A DNA stretch of 15,841 bases, taken from contig DATKXU010000047.1 of NCBI GenBank assembly GCA_035528905.1, positions 1-15,841 on the forward strand. Reading direction: 5' to 3'. The stretch is from DATKXU01 sp035528905 (GTDB lineage: Bacteria > Armatimonadota > UBA5829 > DTJY01). Below are positions 6,722 to 13,036 of the stretch, piece by piece; the first letter of the stretch is position 1; every line of letters begins with the position of its first letter. Made by a program: the position numbers and the translations under genes. The notes under the pieces are model-generated. The model did not search any database. It saw only the letters and a list, made by a program, of their open reading frames with translations, and was not told the origin of the DNA.

Positions 6722-7567
6722 TTGATTCTCGATAGGATACTCGCGGATAAGCGAACGGAACTTGATACGCGGAAAGCAGAACGGCCGCTCGAAGACGTAA
6801 AGAGCGCGGCCCGGGACGCTGCGCCTCCGCGGGACTTCGCATCAGCGGTCAGCGCCCGGCATCCTGCGAAATCCGCCTGCGGGCCGAAGCCTTCGGCGGA
6901 GGACTCCGAAATCCGCAATCCGAAATCCGAGATAAAGTTGATCGCTGAGGTCAAGAAGGCGTCCCCGTCCAAGGGGCTGATAAGAGCGGACTTCGATCCG
7001 GCGGCGATTGCGTTGGCCTACGAGAGGGCCGGCGCATCCGCCATCTCAGTGCTGACCGACGAGAAATACTTCCAGGGGAATCTCGAAGACCTGGAGGCCG
7101 TTCGCCGAGCGGTGAGCTTGCCGGTTTTGCGGAAAGACTTCATAATTGACGCGTACCAGGTCTACGAGTCCCGGGCTGCGCAGGCGGACGCGATCTTGCT
7201 GATAGTTGCCGCTCTCTCCCGCCAAGAGCTCTCGGGGCTGATGGCTTTGGCGGACGAACTGGGAATGGCGTCGCTGGTCGAGGTTCACACGCCTGAGGAG
7301 CTTGACATCGCTGTTCGGATGGGAGCGCGGATCATCGGCATCAACAATCGGAATCTGCAGACATTCGAAACCAGGCTCGGCACAACCCTGGAGATTGCTC
7401 ACCGGGTGCCGGACGATCGCATTCTAGTGAGCGAGAGCGGGATACTCACCCGCGCGGATGTCGAGCGGCTGATGGCAGCCGGCGTGGATGCTATCCTGGT
7501 CGGTGAAGCCCTGATGAAGGAGTCCGATCCAGGCGCGAAGGTCGGGGAGTTGCTGGGGACAGTTTGA
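6722..7567 (+). CDS. trpC: Indole-3-glycerol phosphate synthase with an internal repeat-derived insertion
   Basis: This TIM-barrel enzyme closes the indole ring of carboxyphenylamino-deoxyribulose phosphate to give indole-3-glycerol phosphate. The active-site segments are IAEVKKASPSKG (74-85, with Glu76 and Lys78), the LRKDF segment with Lys138, INNRNL near residue 210, SESGI near 237 and the phosphate-binding VGEAL near 260. At 281 residues it is about 20 longer than usual. The excess lies at about residues 46-70, just before the first barrel strand, and is encoded by a 7-bp repeat array (see separate entry). The start is TTG at 6722, supported by the conserved start ILDRILADKR and by GGAG at 6707-6710, 11 nt upstream. 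Catalytic residues are intact, so it is probably active. Confidence 0.95.
   Translation: MILDRILADKRTELDTRKAERPLEDVKSAARDAAPPRDFASAVSARHPAKSACGPKPSAEDSEIRNPKSEIKLIAEVKKASPSKGLIRADFDPAAIALAYERAGASAISVLTDEKYFQGNLEDLEAVRRAVSLPVLRKDFIIDAYQVYESRAAQADAILLIVAALSRQELSGLMALADELGMASLVEVHTPEELDIAVRMGARIIGINNRNLQTFETRLGTTLEIAHRVPDDRILVSESGILTRADVERLMAAGVDAILVGEALMKESDPGAKVGELLGTV
6857..6932. repeat. 7-bp repeat array and hairpin inserted in frame within trpC
   Basis: Within trpC, positions 6905-6932 read as four 7-bp units: TCCGAAA, TCCGCAA, TCCGAAA, TCCGAGA. Related units (TGCGAAA, TCCGCCT) occur at 6865-6878, and a GCCGAA/TTCGGC hairpin lies between (about 6883-6897). Because 7 is not a multiple of 3, three units return to frame, giving a 7-residue periodicity in the protein (SEIRNPK followed by SEI, residues 62-71). 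The segment has no counterpart in ordinary TrpC proteins. Confidence 0.8.
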
Positions 7568-7579
7568 ACCTCTGATGCC

Positions 7580-7643
7580 GTCATTCTGAGCGAAGCGAAG
7601 AATCGTTCTGCGCGGTGAGCTCCTTCACTTCGTTCAGGATGAC
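7580..7643. repeat. Long imperfect inverted repeat in the trpC-trpF gap
   Basis: The arms 7580-7600 and 7623-7643 are 21 nt each and complementary at 18 positions. As RNA, two of the three differences become G-U pairs, leaving one mismatch. The 22-nt loop carries the core AATCGTTCTGCG. From memory, the left arm (beginning GTCATTCTGAGCGAAGCGAA) matches a family of dispersed intergenic hairpins seen in unrelated bacteria, with a conserved GCGAAGCGAAGAATC core. It lies 12 nt after the trpC stop codon and would be transcribed in the operon mRNA. There is no T-run, so it is not a typical intrinsic terminator. Confidence 0.85.
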
Positions 7644-7653
7644 ATGACTCGAC

Positions 7654-7670
7654 GTTGGAAGTTGGAAGTT
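7654..7670 (+). repeat. Short 7-bp repeat (GTTGGAA units) directly before trpF
   Basis: Two GTTGGAA units (7654-7660, 7661-7667) and a partial third are followed 3 nt later by the trpF ATG. The word GACGTTGGAAGT (7651-7662) recurs exactly at 12860-12871 in the repeat region beyond hicA. The GGAAG in the second unit is the only candidate ribosome binding site for trpF. Confidence 0.7.
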
Positions 7671-7673
7671 TAC

Positions 7674-8318
7674 ATGATCAAAGTCAAGATCTGCGGGATC
7701 ACGAATATCGAGGATGCAATGGCGGCGGTCGAGGCCGGTGCGGATGCACTCGGCTTTGTCTTCGCCGAGAGTCCGAGGAGAATCAGTGCAAAGGCCGCCT
7801 TGAGCATACTGGAGAAGCTGCCGCCATTCGTCGCAACCGTCGGCGTCTTCGCCAACCAGGACGTGGACGAGGTGTTCAGGGTCTGGAAGCAGACCAACCT
7901 CCACTTTGCCCAGCTGCACGATGTGCTCGGTCCGACGAGGGAGCTGGTCTCGCCCGCCGGCGGGTTCGGCTGGTATCGAGTCATCCACGCTCTCAGGGTG
8001 AAGTCGGCCAAAGACATCCGTCAGGCCGCAGACGGCCCTTCCGCCCGTGTATGCGCGGCTCTTCTGCTCGACGCGCACGTCGAGGGACTGATGGGTGGAA
8101 CCGGACAGAAGTTCGATTGGGACCTGGCGGTTCAGGCGAAGTTGCTCGGCAAGCCGCTGATACTGGCAGGGGGACTGACTCCCGCGAACGTCGAAGAAGC
8201 TGTGCGCAAGGTGCGCCCTTACGCCGTTGACGTCTCCACCGGAGTAGAGGCGTCGCCGGGGAAGAAGGACCACGCTAAGATCAAGGAGTTCATACAGAAT
8301 GTCAGAAAAGCTGCGTAA
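7674..8318 (+). CDS. trpF: Phosphoribosylanthranilate isomerase
   Basis: This 214-residue TIM-barrel enzyme carries out the Amadori rearrangement of phosphoribosylanthranilate to carboxyphenylamino-deoxyribulose phosphate. Evidence is VKICGIT with the catalytic Cys7 (4-10), ADALGFVFAESPRRIS (23-38), LLDA with the catalytic Asp133 (131-134), GGTGQKFDW (141-149) and the C-terminal phosphate-binding GGLTP and DVSTGVE segments. The usual QLHG reads QLHD (80-83), a mild departure. The start is ATG 7674; an in-frame ATG at 7644 lies at the edge of the repeat hairpin and would add ten residues that the family does not have. The ribosome binding site is weak and appears to be supplied by the repeat. 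The 3' end overlaps trpB by 20 nt, which suggests translational coupling. Confidence 0.95.
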   Translation: MIKVKICGITNIEDAMAAVEAGADALGFVFAESPRRISAKAALSILEKLPPFVATVGVFANQDVDEVFRVWKQTNLHFAQLHDVLGPTRELVSPAGGFGWYRVIHALRVKSAKDIRQAADGPSARVCAALLLDAHVEGLMGGTGQKFDWDLAVQAKLLGKPLILAGGLTPANVEEAVRKVRPYAVDVSTGVEASPGKKDHAKIKEFIQNVRKAA

Positions 8319-9516
8319 GCTCCCGGACGAGCTGGGGCATTTCGGCGAATTCGGCGGGCGATTCGTGCCGGAGACGCTGATCCCGGCGCTGGACGAGCTG
8401 ACCGCGGAGTACGAGAAGGCGAAGAACGACCAGGATTTCGCGGCGGAGCTGGACTATTACCTCAGAGAATACGTTGGCCGACCGACTCCTCTCTACTTCG
8501 CCGAACGGATGACCCGCGAGCTTGGCGGGGCGAAGGTCTATATCAAGCGTGAGGATCTCTGCCATACCGGCGCTCACAAGATGAACAATACGACAGGCCA
8601 GATACTGCTCGCCAAGCGTATGGGAAAGCCGCGCATCATCGCCGAAACAGGCGCCGGCCAGCACGGAGTTGCCACCGCCACGGCATGCGCTCTCTTCGAC
8701 TTCAAGTGTGAGGTCTACATGGGCGAGGAGGACGTGCGCAGGCAGGCTCTCAACGTGTTTAGGATGCAATTGCTTGGGGCAAAGGTTATACCAGTCTCTT
8801 CGGGCACGCGCACCTTGAAAGACGCCATGAACGAGGCACTCCGCGACTGGGTCACAAACGTTCGAGACACTCATTACATAATTGGCTCAGTGGCCGGGCC
8901 GCACCCTTATCCGATGATCGTGCGGGACTTCCAATCGGTGATCGGCAAGGAGACGAGGCGGCAGATACTGGAGAAAGAAGGACGTTTACCCGATTATGTT
9001 ATTGCCTGTGTCGGCGGTGGAAGCAATGCGATGGGCATCTTCCACGCCTTCATAGGCGATGCGCAAGTAAGGCTAATCGGCGTCGAGGCGGCCGGGAAGG
9101 GATTGAGCACCGGCCGGCACGCAGCTACCCTGGTGGCCGGGTCGAAAGGCGTCCTGCACGGGGCATCGAGCTTCCTGCTCCAGGACAAGGACGGACAGGT
9201 TCTCCCAACCCATTCGGTATCCGCCGGGCTGGATTATCCCGGAGTGGGTCCGGAGCACAGTTACCTGAAGCAGACCGGGCGCGCCGAGTATGTAGCGGCG
9301 ACGGACGCAGAGGCATTGGACGCATTCCAATGGCTCGCTCGCACAGAGGGCCTGATCCCGGCGCTCGAACCGGCGCACGCGGTGGCTCACGCGAGGAAGC
9401 TTGTCCCGACCCTGGGCAAGAACGCAATTGTTGTAATCAATCTTTCGGGCAGAGGCGACAAGGACGTCGAGATCGCGTCGAAACTCCTGCCGCAGGCCGG
9501 GGAGGAGCAGGAATGA
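8299..9516 (+). CDS. trpB: Tryptophan synthase beta chain
   Basis: A 405-residue PLP enzyme that condenses indole with serine to make tryptophan, working as an alpha2-beta2 complex with TrpA. Motifs are the N-terminal FGEFGGRFVPETL (15-27), GRPTPLYFAE (60-69), HKMNN with the PLP lysine Lys94 (93-97), AETGAGQHG with the catalytic Glu116 (115-123), GGGSNAMG (phosphate-binding loop, about 239-246), the SAGLDYPGVGPEH segment and the C-terminal SGRGDKD. These match the TrpB1 type that pairs with TrpA rather than TrpB2. AAGGAG (8283-8288), inside trpF, precedes the ATG by 10 nt. The stop overlaps the trpA start. Confidence 0.98.
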   Translation: MSEKLRKLPDELGHFGEFGGRFVPETLIPALDELTAEYEKAKNDQDFAAELDYYLREYVGRPTPLYFAERMTRELGGAKVYIKREDLCHTGAHKMNNTTGQILLAKRMGKPRIIAETGAGQHGVATATACALFDFKCEVYMGEEDVRRQALNVFRMQLLGAKVIPVSSGTRTLKDAMNEALRDWVTNVRDTHYIIGSVAGPHPYPMIVRDFQSVIGKETRRQILEKEGRLPDYVIACVGGGSNAMGIFHAFIGDAQVRLIGVEAAGKGLSTGRHAATLVAGSKGVLHGASSFLLQDKDGQVLPTHSVSAGLDYPGVGPEHSYLKQTGRAEYVAATDAEALDAFQWLARTEGLIPALEPAHAVAHARKLVPTLGKNAIVVINLSGRGDKDVEIASKLLPQAGEEQE

Positions 9517-10325
9517 GCCGGATCGGCCAGCTCTTCGCCCGCCTGAGAACATCCGGTGAGGGCGCACTCATCTGTTTCGTCACCGCCGGTGACCCGGATA
9601 TTGACACGACCCGGCGAATAGTGCTGGAATTAGAGCGAGCGGGGGCGGACATCGTCGAGCTCGGCATCCCGTTCAGCGATCCGATAGCGGATGGCGCGAG
9701 CATTCAGGCATCGTCAATGCGCTCGCTGGAGGCCGGCACAAACGTGCCGGCGGTCTTGGGCCTTGTGCGGGCGATCCGCAGAGAATCCGAGCTGCCGCTC
9801 GTTCTCATGAGCTATTACAATCCGGTTCAGCACTACGGAGTAGCTGGATTCGCGGCGGACTGCGCCTCCGCCGGGGTTGACGGCGTGATCGTGACGGACC
9901 TCACGCCGGAGGAATCCGGCGAGTGGAAAGCATCGGCGGACCAGGCCGGAGTTGACACGATATTCCTGCTGGCGCCGACGAGCACGGACTCGAGAATCGG
10001 AAAAGTTGCCGGGTTGGCCTCCGGTTTTATATACTGTGTATCGAGGACCGGCGTTACCGGCGCCCGGCCCGAGATGGCAGCGGGCGTTCGCGAGCTGGTA
10101 GGCCGCATCCGCGCCGGGACGGAAACGCCGATTGCCGTCGGCTTCGGAATATCAAAGGCGGAGCATGTGCGGGAGGTCTGCGAGTACGCAGACGGAGCAG
10201 TGGTCGGCAGCCTGCTGGTTGACTTGATCGCCCGAGAAGCCGGAGGGCAGACCTTCTTCAGTCAAATACGCGGCCTCGTCTCCGCGCTGAAATCGGGTAC
10301 GACGCCAGAGCACTTTGGAACTTAG
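9513..10325 (+). CDS. trpA: Tryptophan synthase alpha chain
   Basis: This 270-residue TIM-barrel subunit cleaves indole-3-glycerol phosphate and channels indole to TrpB. The catalytic residues Glu49 (in VELGIPFSDP) and Asp60 (in DPIADG) are present at their classical numbers. Downstream are the loop-6 segment SRTGVTGAR and the phosphate-binding GFGIS and GAVVGS segments. The usual Gly-Pro after the catalytic Asp reads Gly-Ala (GASIQ), a small deviation. The ATG overlaps the trpB stop as ATGA (9513-9516), with GGAGGAG at 9501-9507, so coupled translation is expected. A longer frame opens at 9330 but lies inside trpB. The stop codon TAG (10323-10325) falls within the first 7-bp unit of the following repeat. 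Confidence 0.97.
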   Translation: MSRIGQLFARLRTSGEGALICFVTAGDPDIDTTRRIVLELERAGADIVELGIPFSDPIADGASIQASSMRSLEAGTNVPAVLGLVRAIRRESELPLVLMSYYNPVQHYGVAGFAADCASAGVDGVIVTDLTPEESGEWKASADQAGVDTIFLLAPTSTDSRIGKVAGLASGFIYCVSRTGVTGARPEMAAGVRELVGRIRAGTETPIAVGFGISKAEHVREVCEYADGAVVGSLLVDLIAREAGGQTFFSQIRGLVSALKSGTTPEHFGT

Positions 10326-10397
10326 ACGATAGACCTTAGGCGCGAGGCCGCCGGAGTCTAAGGTTTGAGGTCTATCGCCTGAGGTCTAAGGTCTGAG
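10321..10397. repeat. Inverted 7-bp-period repeat array between trpA and deoC
   Basis: Eleven consecutive 7-bp units fill the gap in one phase. The first three are CTTAGAC, GATAGAC and CTTAGGC. Two centre units follow (10342-10355). Then come GTCTAAG, GTTTGAG, GTCTATC, GCCTGAG, GTCTAAG and GTCTGAG. GTCTAAG is the exact reverse complement of CTTAGAC, and GTCTATC of GATAGAC, so the array is a fold-back; 10328-10336 pairs perfectly with 10368-10376. The trpA stop codon lies within the first unit, and the deoC ribosome binding site begins just after the last. Confidence 0.85.
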
Positions 10398-10413
10398 ACG
10401 GGAGGCAGTTGGG

Positions 10414-11127
10414 TTGTACACGAAGGAGCAGTTCGCAAAGCTCATTGATTACACGCTGATCAGGCCGACCGCGACGAGGGACGACATCCTTCACTTCTGC
10501 GACGAAGCGAAGGAGTATCATTTCGCCGCAATAGTCGTCCTGCCGTTCTGGGTTCCCCTGGCGGTCAGGGAACTTGAAAGCAGCGACGTCAAGGTTTGCA
10601 CACCCGTCGGCTTCCCGCATGGCGCGAGCACTCGCGCCGCGAAGGTCTACGAGGCCAGAAATGCGGTTACCAACGGGGCCGAGGAGCTGGACATAGTCAT
10701 CAATGTCGGAGCTTTGAAATCCGGGGACCTGGATTACGTCCAGCGCGAGGTCTCAGAGCTGGTCAGTGCTGCGAACCTCTCAGGAATGACTCAGGATGCC
10801 AAGCGCACTCTTGTGAAGATCATCATCGAGACGCCCTACTTGACCAGAGAGGAGAAAATCACCGCCTGTGAGATCGTGCGCGACGCCGGGGCGGATTTCA
10901 TTAAGACGTCCACAGGCACCGCGCCGAACGGCGCCACCGAGGAAGATGTGCAGTTGATCCGGACCGTTGTGGGACCGGCTGTCGGGGTAAAGGCTGCGGG
11001 TGGAATCAGAACCATCGAGCATGCGATGGACCTATTGGATGCGGGCGCGAACCGACTTGGGACCAGCGCCGGCGTGGCCCTGTTGCATGCCTACGATCCA
11101 GACGAGCTCTTGAAGCACGCCAGATGA
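10414..11127 (+). CDS. deoC: Deoxyribose-phosphate aldolase
   Basis: A 237-residue class I aldolase that splits 2-deoxyribose-5-phosphate into glyceraldehyde-3-phosphate and acetaldehyde in deoxynucleoside catabolism. Active-site residues are Asp93 (in ELDIVINVGALKSGD), the Schiff-base Lys164 (in DFIKTSTG) and Lys193 (in GVKAAGGIRT). The usual N-terminal DHTLL reads DYTLI (12-16), and VIGFP reads PVGFP. The start is TTG at 10414, supported by GGGAGG (10399-10404) 9 nt upstream and by the family N-terminus starting here. It follows trpA with an 88-nt repeat-filled gap, and a terminator lies 38 nt after its stop, so it appears to be the last gene of the trp transcript. It has no known role in tryptophan synthesis. 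Confidence 0.95.
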   Translation: MYTKEQFAKLIDYTLIRPTATRDDILHFCDEAKEYHFAAIVVLPFWVPLAVRELESSDVKVCTPVGFPHGASTRAAKVYEARNAVTNGAEELDIVINVGALKSGDLDYVQREVSELVSAANLSGMTQDAKRTLVKIIIETPYLTREEKITACEIVRDAGADFIKTSTGTAPNGATEEDVQLIRTVVGPAVGVKAAGGIRTIEHAMDLLDAGANRLGTSAGVALLHAYDPDELLKHAR

Positions 11128-11165
11128 CGGCAGACACCCGAAGCGCCTGATAATACGCGAAGAGT

Positions 11166-11202
11166 CCGCAGGCATCCCACGCCCTGCGGCCTTTTTTGTT
11201 TT
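11166..11202 (+). terminator. Intrinsic terminator ending the trp-deoC transcript
   Basis: A perfect 7-bp GC-rich stem (CCGCAGG at 11166-11172 with CCTGCGG at 11183-11189) has a 10-nt loop and is followed by CC and a T-rich tract (11192-11202). It lies between deoC and recO, which are on the same strand. Confidence 0.85.
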
Positions 11203-11242
11203 CGCGCGTAGGGGCAGCCGGGATCAGGATAGGAGAAAGAAC

Positions 11243-11995
11243 GTGCCCCTGTATACCGCCAATGCCATCGTGCTCCGCCGAACGAATTTCGGGGAAACGG
11301 ACCGCATTGCCGCCCTGTACACGCGCGAGCGCGGCAAGATTTCCGGCATCGCCAAGGGCGCGAGAAAGCCCATCAGCCGTCTCGCCGGCGCAACGGAAAC
11401 CCTCACCTATGGCAAGTATCAGCTCGCCACCGGGAAGACCCTCGACGTTATCACCCAGGCGGAGGCGAAGGAATCGTTCCCCCGGATCCGGGGCAACCTA
11501 GATCGCGTCACCCATGCTACCTACATGGCCGAGCTGGTGGACAAGTTTGTGGAGGAGCACGAGCCGAACGTTGACCTCTTCGAGCTCTTGCTCTCGGCTC
11601 TCTACCTCATGGAGCGCCCGAACGACCCCGAAAAGATAACGCACATGTTCGAGCTGCAATTCATGAAGCTGCTGGGATACGAGCCGACCCTCGACAAGTG
11701 CGTTCGCTGCCGGAAGCCGCTGCCGCCGGGAGAGGTGTCCTTCAGCCCGTCAATGGGAGGAGCGGCCTGCCGTGAGTGCGGACCCTTGGCGGAGGACGCA
11801 ATCGAAATCTCGCATGAGGCGGTCGAGACCATGCAGAAGCTGCTGACGGCGGATGCTCCTGAGGTGGAGCGGATGGAAATCCCGCGGGAAATCATGGGTC
11901 AGATCGCTCGTGTCATGCGATGGTACATACGTTACCGGGCCGAGCGCGAGCTGAAAAGCCTCGAATTCCTCCAGATGCTTCGGATGAGTGACTAG
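11243..11995 (+). CDS. recO: DNA repair protein RecO
   Basis: A 250-residue RecO, the mediator that with RecR (and RecF) loads RecA onto SSB-coated single-stranded DNA in gap repair. The N-terminal OB-fold (1-80) starts with the typical YTANAIVLRRTNFGETDR (4-21) and GKISGIAKGARKP (31-43). The helical C-terminal part contains a four-cysteine zinc site (Cys153, Cys156, Cys176, Cys179) as in Deinococcus-type RecO proteins. The start is GTG at 11243, preceded by AGGAG (about 11231-11235). It begins 40 nt after the terminator, so it should have its own promoter; none is clear. Length matches the family. Confidence 0.93.
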   Translation: MPLYTANAIVLRRTNFGETDRIAALYTRERGKISGIAKGARKPISRLAGATETLTYGKYQLATGKTLDVITQAEAKESFPRIRGNLDRVTHATYMAELVDKFVEEHEPNVDLFELLLSALYLMERPNDPEKITHMFELQFMKLLGYEPTLDKCVRCRKPLPPGEVSFSPSMGGAACRECGPLAEDAIEISHEAVETMQKLLTADAPEVERMEIPREIMGQIARVMRWYIRYRAERELKSLEFLQMLRMSD

Positions 11996-12119
11996 GAAGC
12001 AGACCGTACACCAAGAGACGTATCGCAGGTCCACACTCTGGCGTGCGGGACGTGAATAGGCGAGCTTAGAAGGACAACTTGCAGATTGGGCGAATGGGAA
12101 TCATGGAGATAAGTCGGGA

Positions 12120-12290
12120 ATGAGATCCATCAAAGTTATTGTTGAAAAGCATCCCGATGGTTATGTGGCTTATCCACTTGGGATGAAGGGGGTAGTCGTA
12201 GGCGAAGGAGATACATACGAGGAAGCCCTGGCTGATGTGCAGTCCGCCATTCGCTTCCATATCGAGACCTTTGGACACTGTATTGCTTAA
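12120..12290 (+). CDS. Short HicB-family antitoxin-like protein
   Basis: A 56-residue ORF. It begins MRSIKVIVEKHPDGYVAYPL and continues with VVVGEGDTYEEALADVQSAI (25-44), the partly degraded RNase H-like fold of HicB antitoxins (beta strands, then the EALADV helix). It ends without the C-terminal DNA-binding extension of longer HicB proteins. GGAGA (12105-12109) precedes the ATG. No HicA directly follows; the next gene, 17 nt on, is a second HicB. It could be an orphan antitoxin, a remnant of an older hicBA pair, or a second antitoxin for the same toxin. The coding call rests on clear family resemblance. Confidence 0.8.
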   Translation: MRSIKVIVEKHPDGYVAYPLGMKGVVVGEGDTYEEALADVQSAIRFHIETFGHCIA

Positions 12291-12307
12291 GTAAGAGGAA
12301 ACCGAAC

Positions 12308-12523
12308 ATGCGATACACGGTAATCGTCGAGAGAGGCCGAGAGTCGGGATTTGTGGCATATATCCCGGCTCTTAGAGGATGCGTGTCACAAGGACCGACC
12401 AAGGAGGCCGCTGTCGCCAACCTGAAAGAGGCCGCCGAGGCTTATATCGAGGCGCTGGTCGAGGACCACCTGCCGGTTCCAGCCGAGGTAGAGGTAGAGA
12501 GTGTGGAGCTGGAGGTAGCTTGA
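12308..12523 (+). CDS. hicB: HicB-family antitoxin
   Basis: A 71-residue antitoxin of a type II HicBA system. The start (MRYTVIVERGRESGFVAYIP), GCVSQGPTKEAAVANLKEA (24-42) and the acidic C-terminus (EVEVESVELEV) fit the short HicB type, which neutralises HicA through the HicB fold and lacks a separate ribbon-helix-helix domain. The acidic tail is encoded by short GAGGTA repeats around 12486-12497. An AGAGGA ribosome binding site lies at 12293-12298. The hicA start codon begins one base after the hicB stop, the usual tight spacing, here in HicB-HicA order. Confidence 0.88.
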   Translation: MRYTVIVERGRESGFVAYIPALRGCVSQGPTKEAAVANLKEAAEAYIEALVEDHLPVPAEVEVESVELEVA

Positions 12524-12524
12524 C

Positions 12525-12749
12525 TTGCCTAAACTGCCCAGGGACCTTTCTGGAAAGCAGGTGATATGCGCATTGCAGCGCGCCGGATTCCAGATCTGCA
12601 GACGCAAGGGCAGCCACGTAATCATGCGCCGCGATTCGCCATTGGCACAGGTAGTGGTTCCAGATCACAAGTCTATCGACACTGGAACGCTCGATGTCAT
12701 TATAGACGGTGCCGGTCTTTCGGCTGAGGAGTTTCTGGGATTACTGTGA
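12525..12749 (+). CDS. hicA: HicA-family mRNA interferase toxin
   Basis: A 74-residue toxin with a double-stranded-RNA-binding-like fold; family members cleave mRNA. The features are KQVICALQRAGF (11-22), the catalytic His31 in KGSHVIM (28-34), VVVPDHKSIDTGTL (43-56) and the C-terminal GLSAEEFLGLL. The start is TTG at 12525 with GGAGG (12511-12515) 9 nt upstream inside hicB, so translation is probably coupled to the antitoxin. Catalytic residue and length are normal, so the toxin is probably functional. Confidence 0.9.
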   Translation: MPKLPRDLSGKQVICALQRAGFQICRRKGSHVIMRRDSPLAQVVVPDHKSIDTGTLDVIIDGAGLSAEEFLGLL

Positions 12750-12820
12750 TTGCCTTCTGTCGGGATGGCCTCTAAGATAATACCGTTTTTCCGTTGCTCA
12801 CGACAGCCTGTTGCCGAACC

Positions 12821-12883
12821 GCCGAACGCCCAACACCCAACATCGAACTTCCCAAGTTGGACGTTGGAAGTGGGATTGTTCAA
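12821..12883. repeat. 7-bp-period array with orientation switch, left of the convergent gap hairpin
   Basis: Nine 7-bp units in one phase begin GCCGAAC, GCCCAAC, ACCCAAC, ATCGAAC, TTCCCAA and switch at 12855/12856 to GTTGGAC, GTTGGAA, GTGGGAT, TGTTCAA. The second group is approximately the reverse complement of the first. It also forms two perfect 12-bp inverted repeats with the right-hand array: 12839-12850 with 13003-13014, and 12872-12883 with 12991-13002. The preceding stretch 12750-12820 holds nothing recognised. Confidence 0.8.
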
Positions 12884-12894
12884 AAAGGACATCC

Positions 12895-12954
12895 GGGAGG
12901 GCGAGGGTCCTCCCGAGCCGCATTCACCCGGCTCAGCAGGAACTTCGCCCTCCC
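12895..12954. repeat. 26-nt-arm hairpin between the two 7-bp arrays
   Basis: The arms 12895-12920 and 12929-12954 match at 22 of 26 positions when one is inverted, around an 8-nt loop. The arm starts GGGAGGGCGAGG and ends GAGCCG. From memory, a very similar hairpin (GGAGGGCGAGGCTCC type) is dispersed in intergenic regions of other bacterial genomes; I could not check this. It sits between converging hicA and aroF and could act as a transcription barrier in both directions, although there is no T-tract. Confidence 0.85.
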
Positions 12955-12990
12955 ATACAACCCACGGGATCCAAAGCGAAATCAGCCTTC

Positions 12991-13025
12991 TTGAACAATC
13001 CCAAGTTCGATGTTCGATGTTCTTC
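12991..13025. repeat. 7-bp-period array right of the hairpin, next to the aroF stop
   Basis: Five 7-bp units read TTGAACA, ATCCCAA, GTTCGAT, GTTCGAT, GTTCTTC, again with an orientation switch after a CCCAA unit, as in the left array. It ends 11 nt before the aroF stop codon (complement of 13037-13039). Confidence 0.78.
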
Positions 13026-13036
13026 TGTGAAGACCC

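Noticed and set aside
6857..6932. trpC as a pseudogene because of the internal repeat
   Set aside because: The insertion keeps the reading frame and all catalytic segments after it are intact.
7580..7643. Intrinsic terminator inside the trp operon
   Set aside because: The stem is long but no T-tract follows, and trpF, trpB and trpA lie directly downstream.
10321..10397. CRISPR array
   Set aside because: Units are 7 bp with no spacers, and no cas gene is present.
12821..13025. Autonomous insertion sequence
   Set aside because: No transposase frame is present and no target-site duplication is evident; only a non-autonomous element is conceivable.
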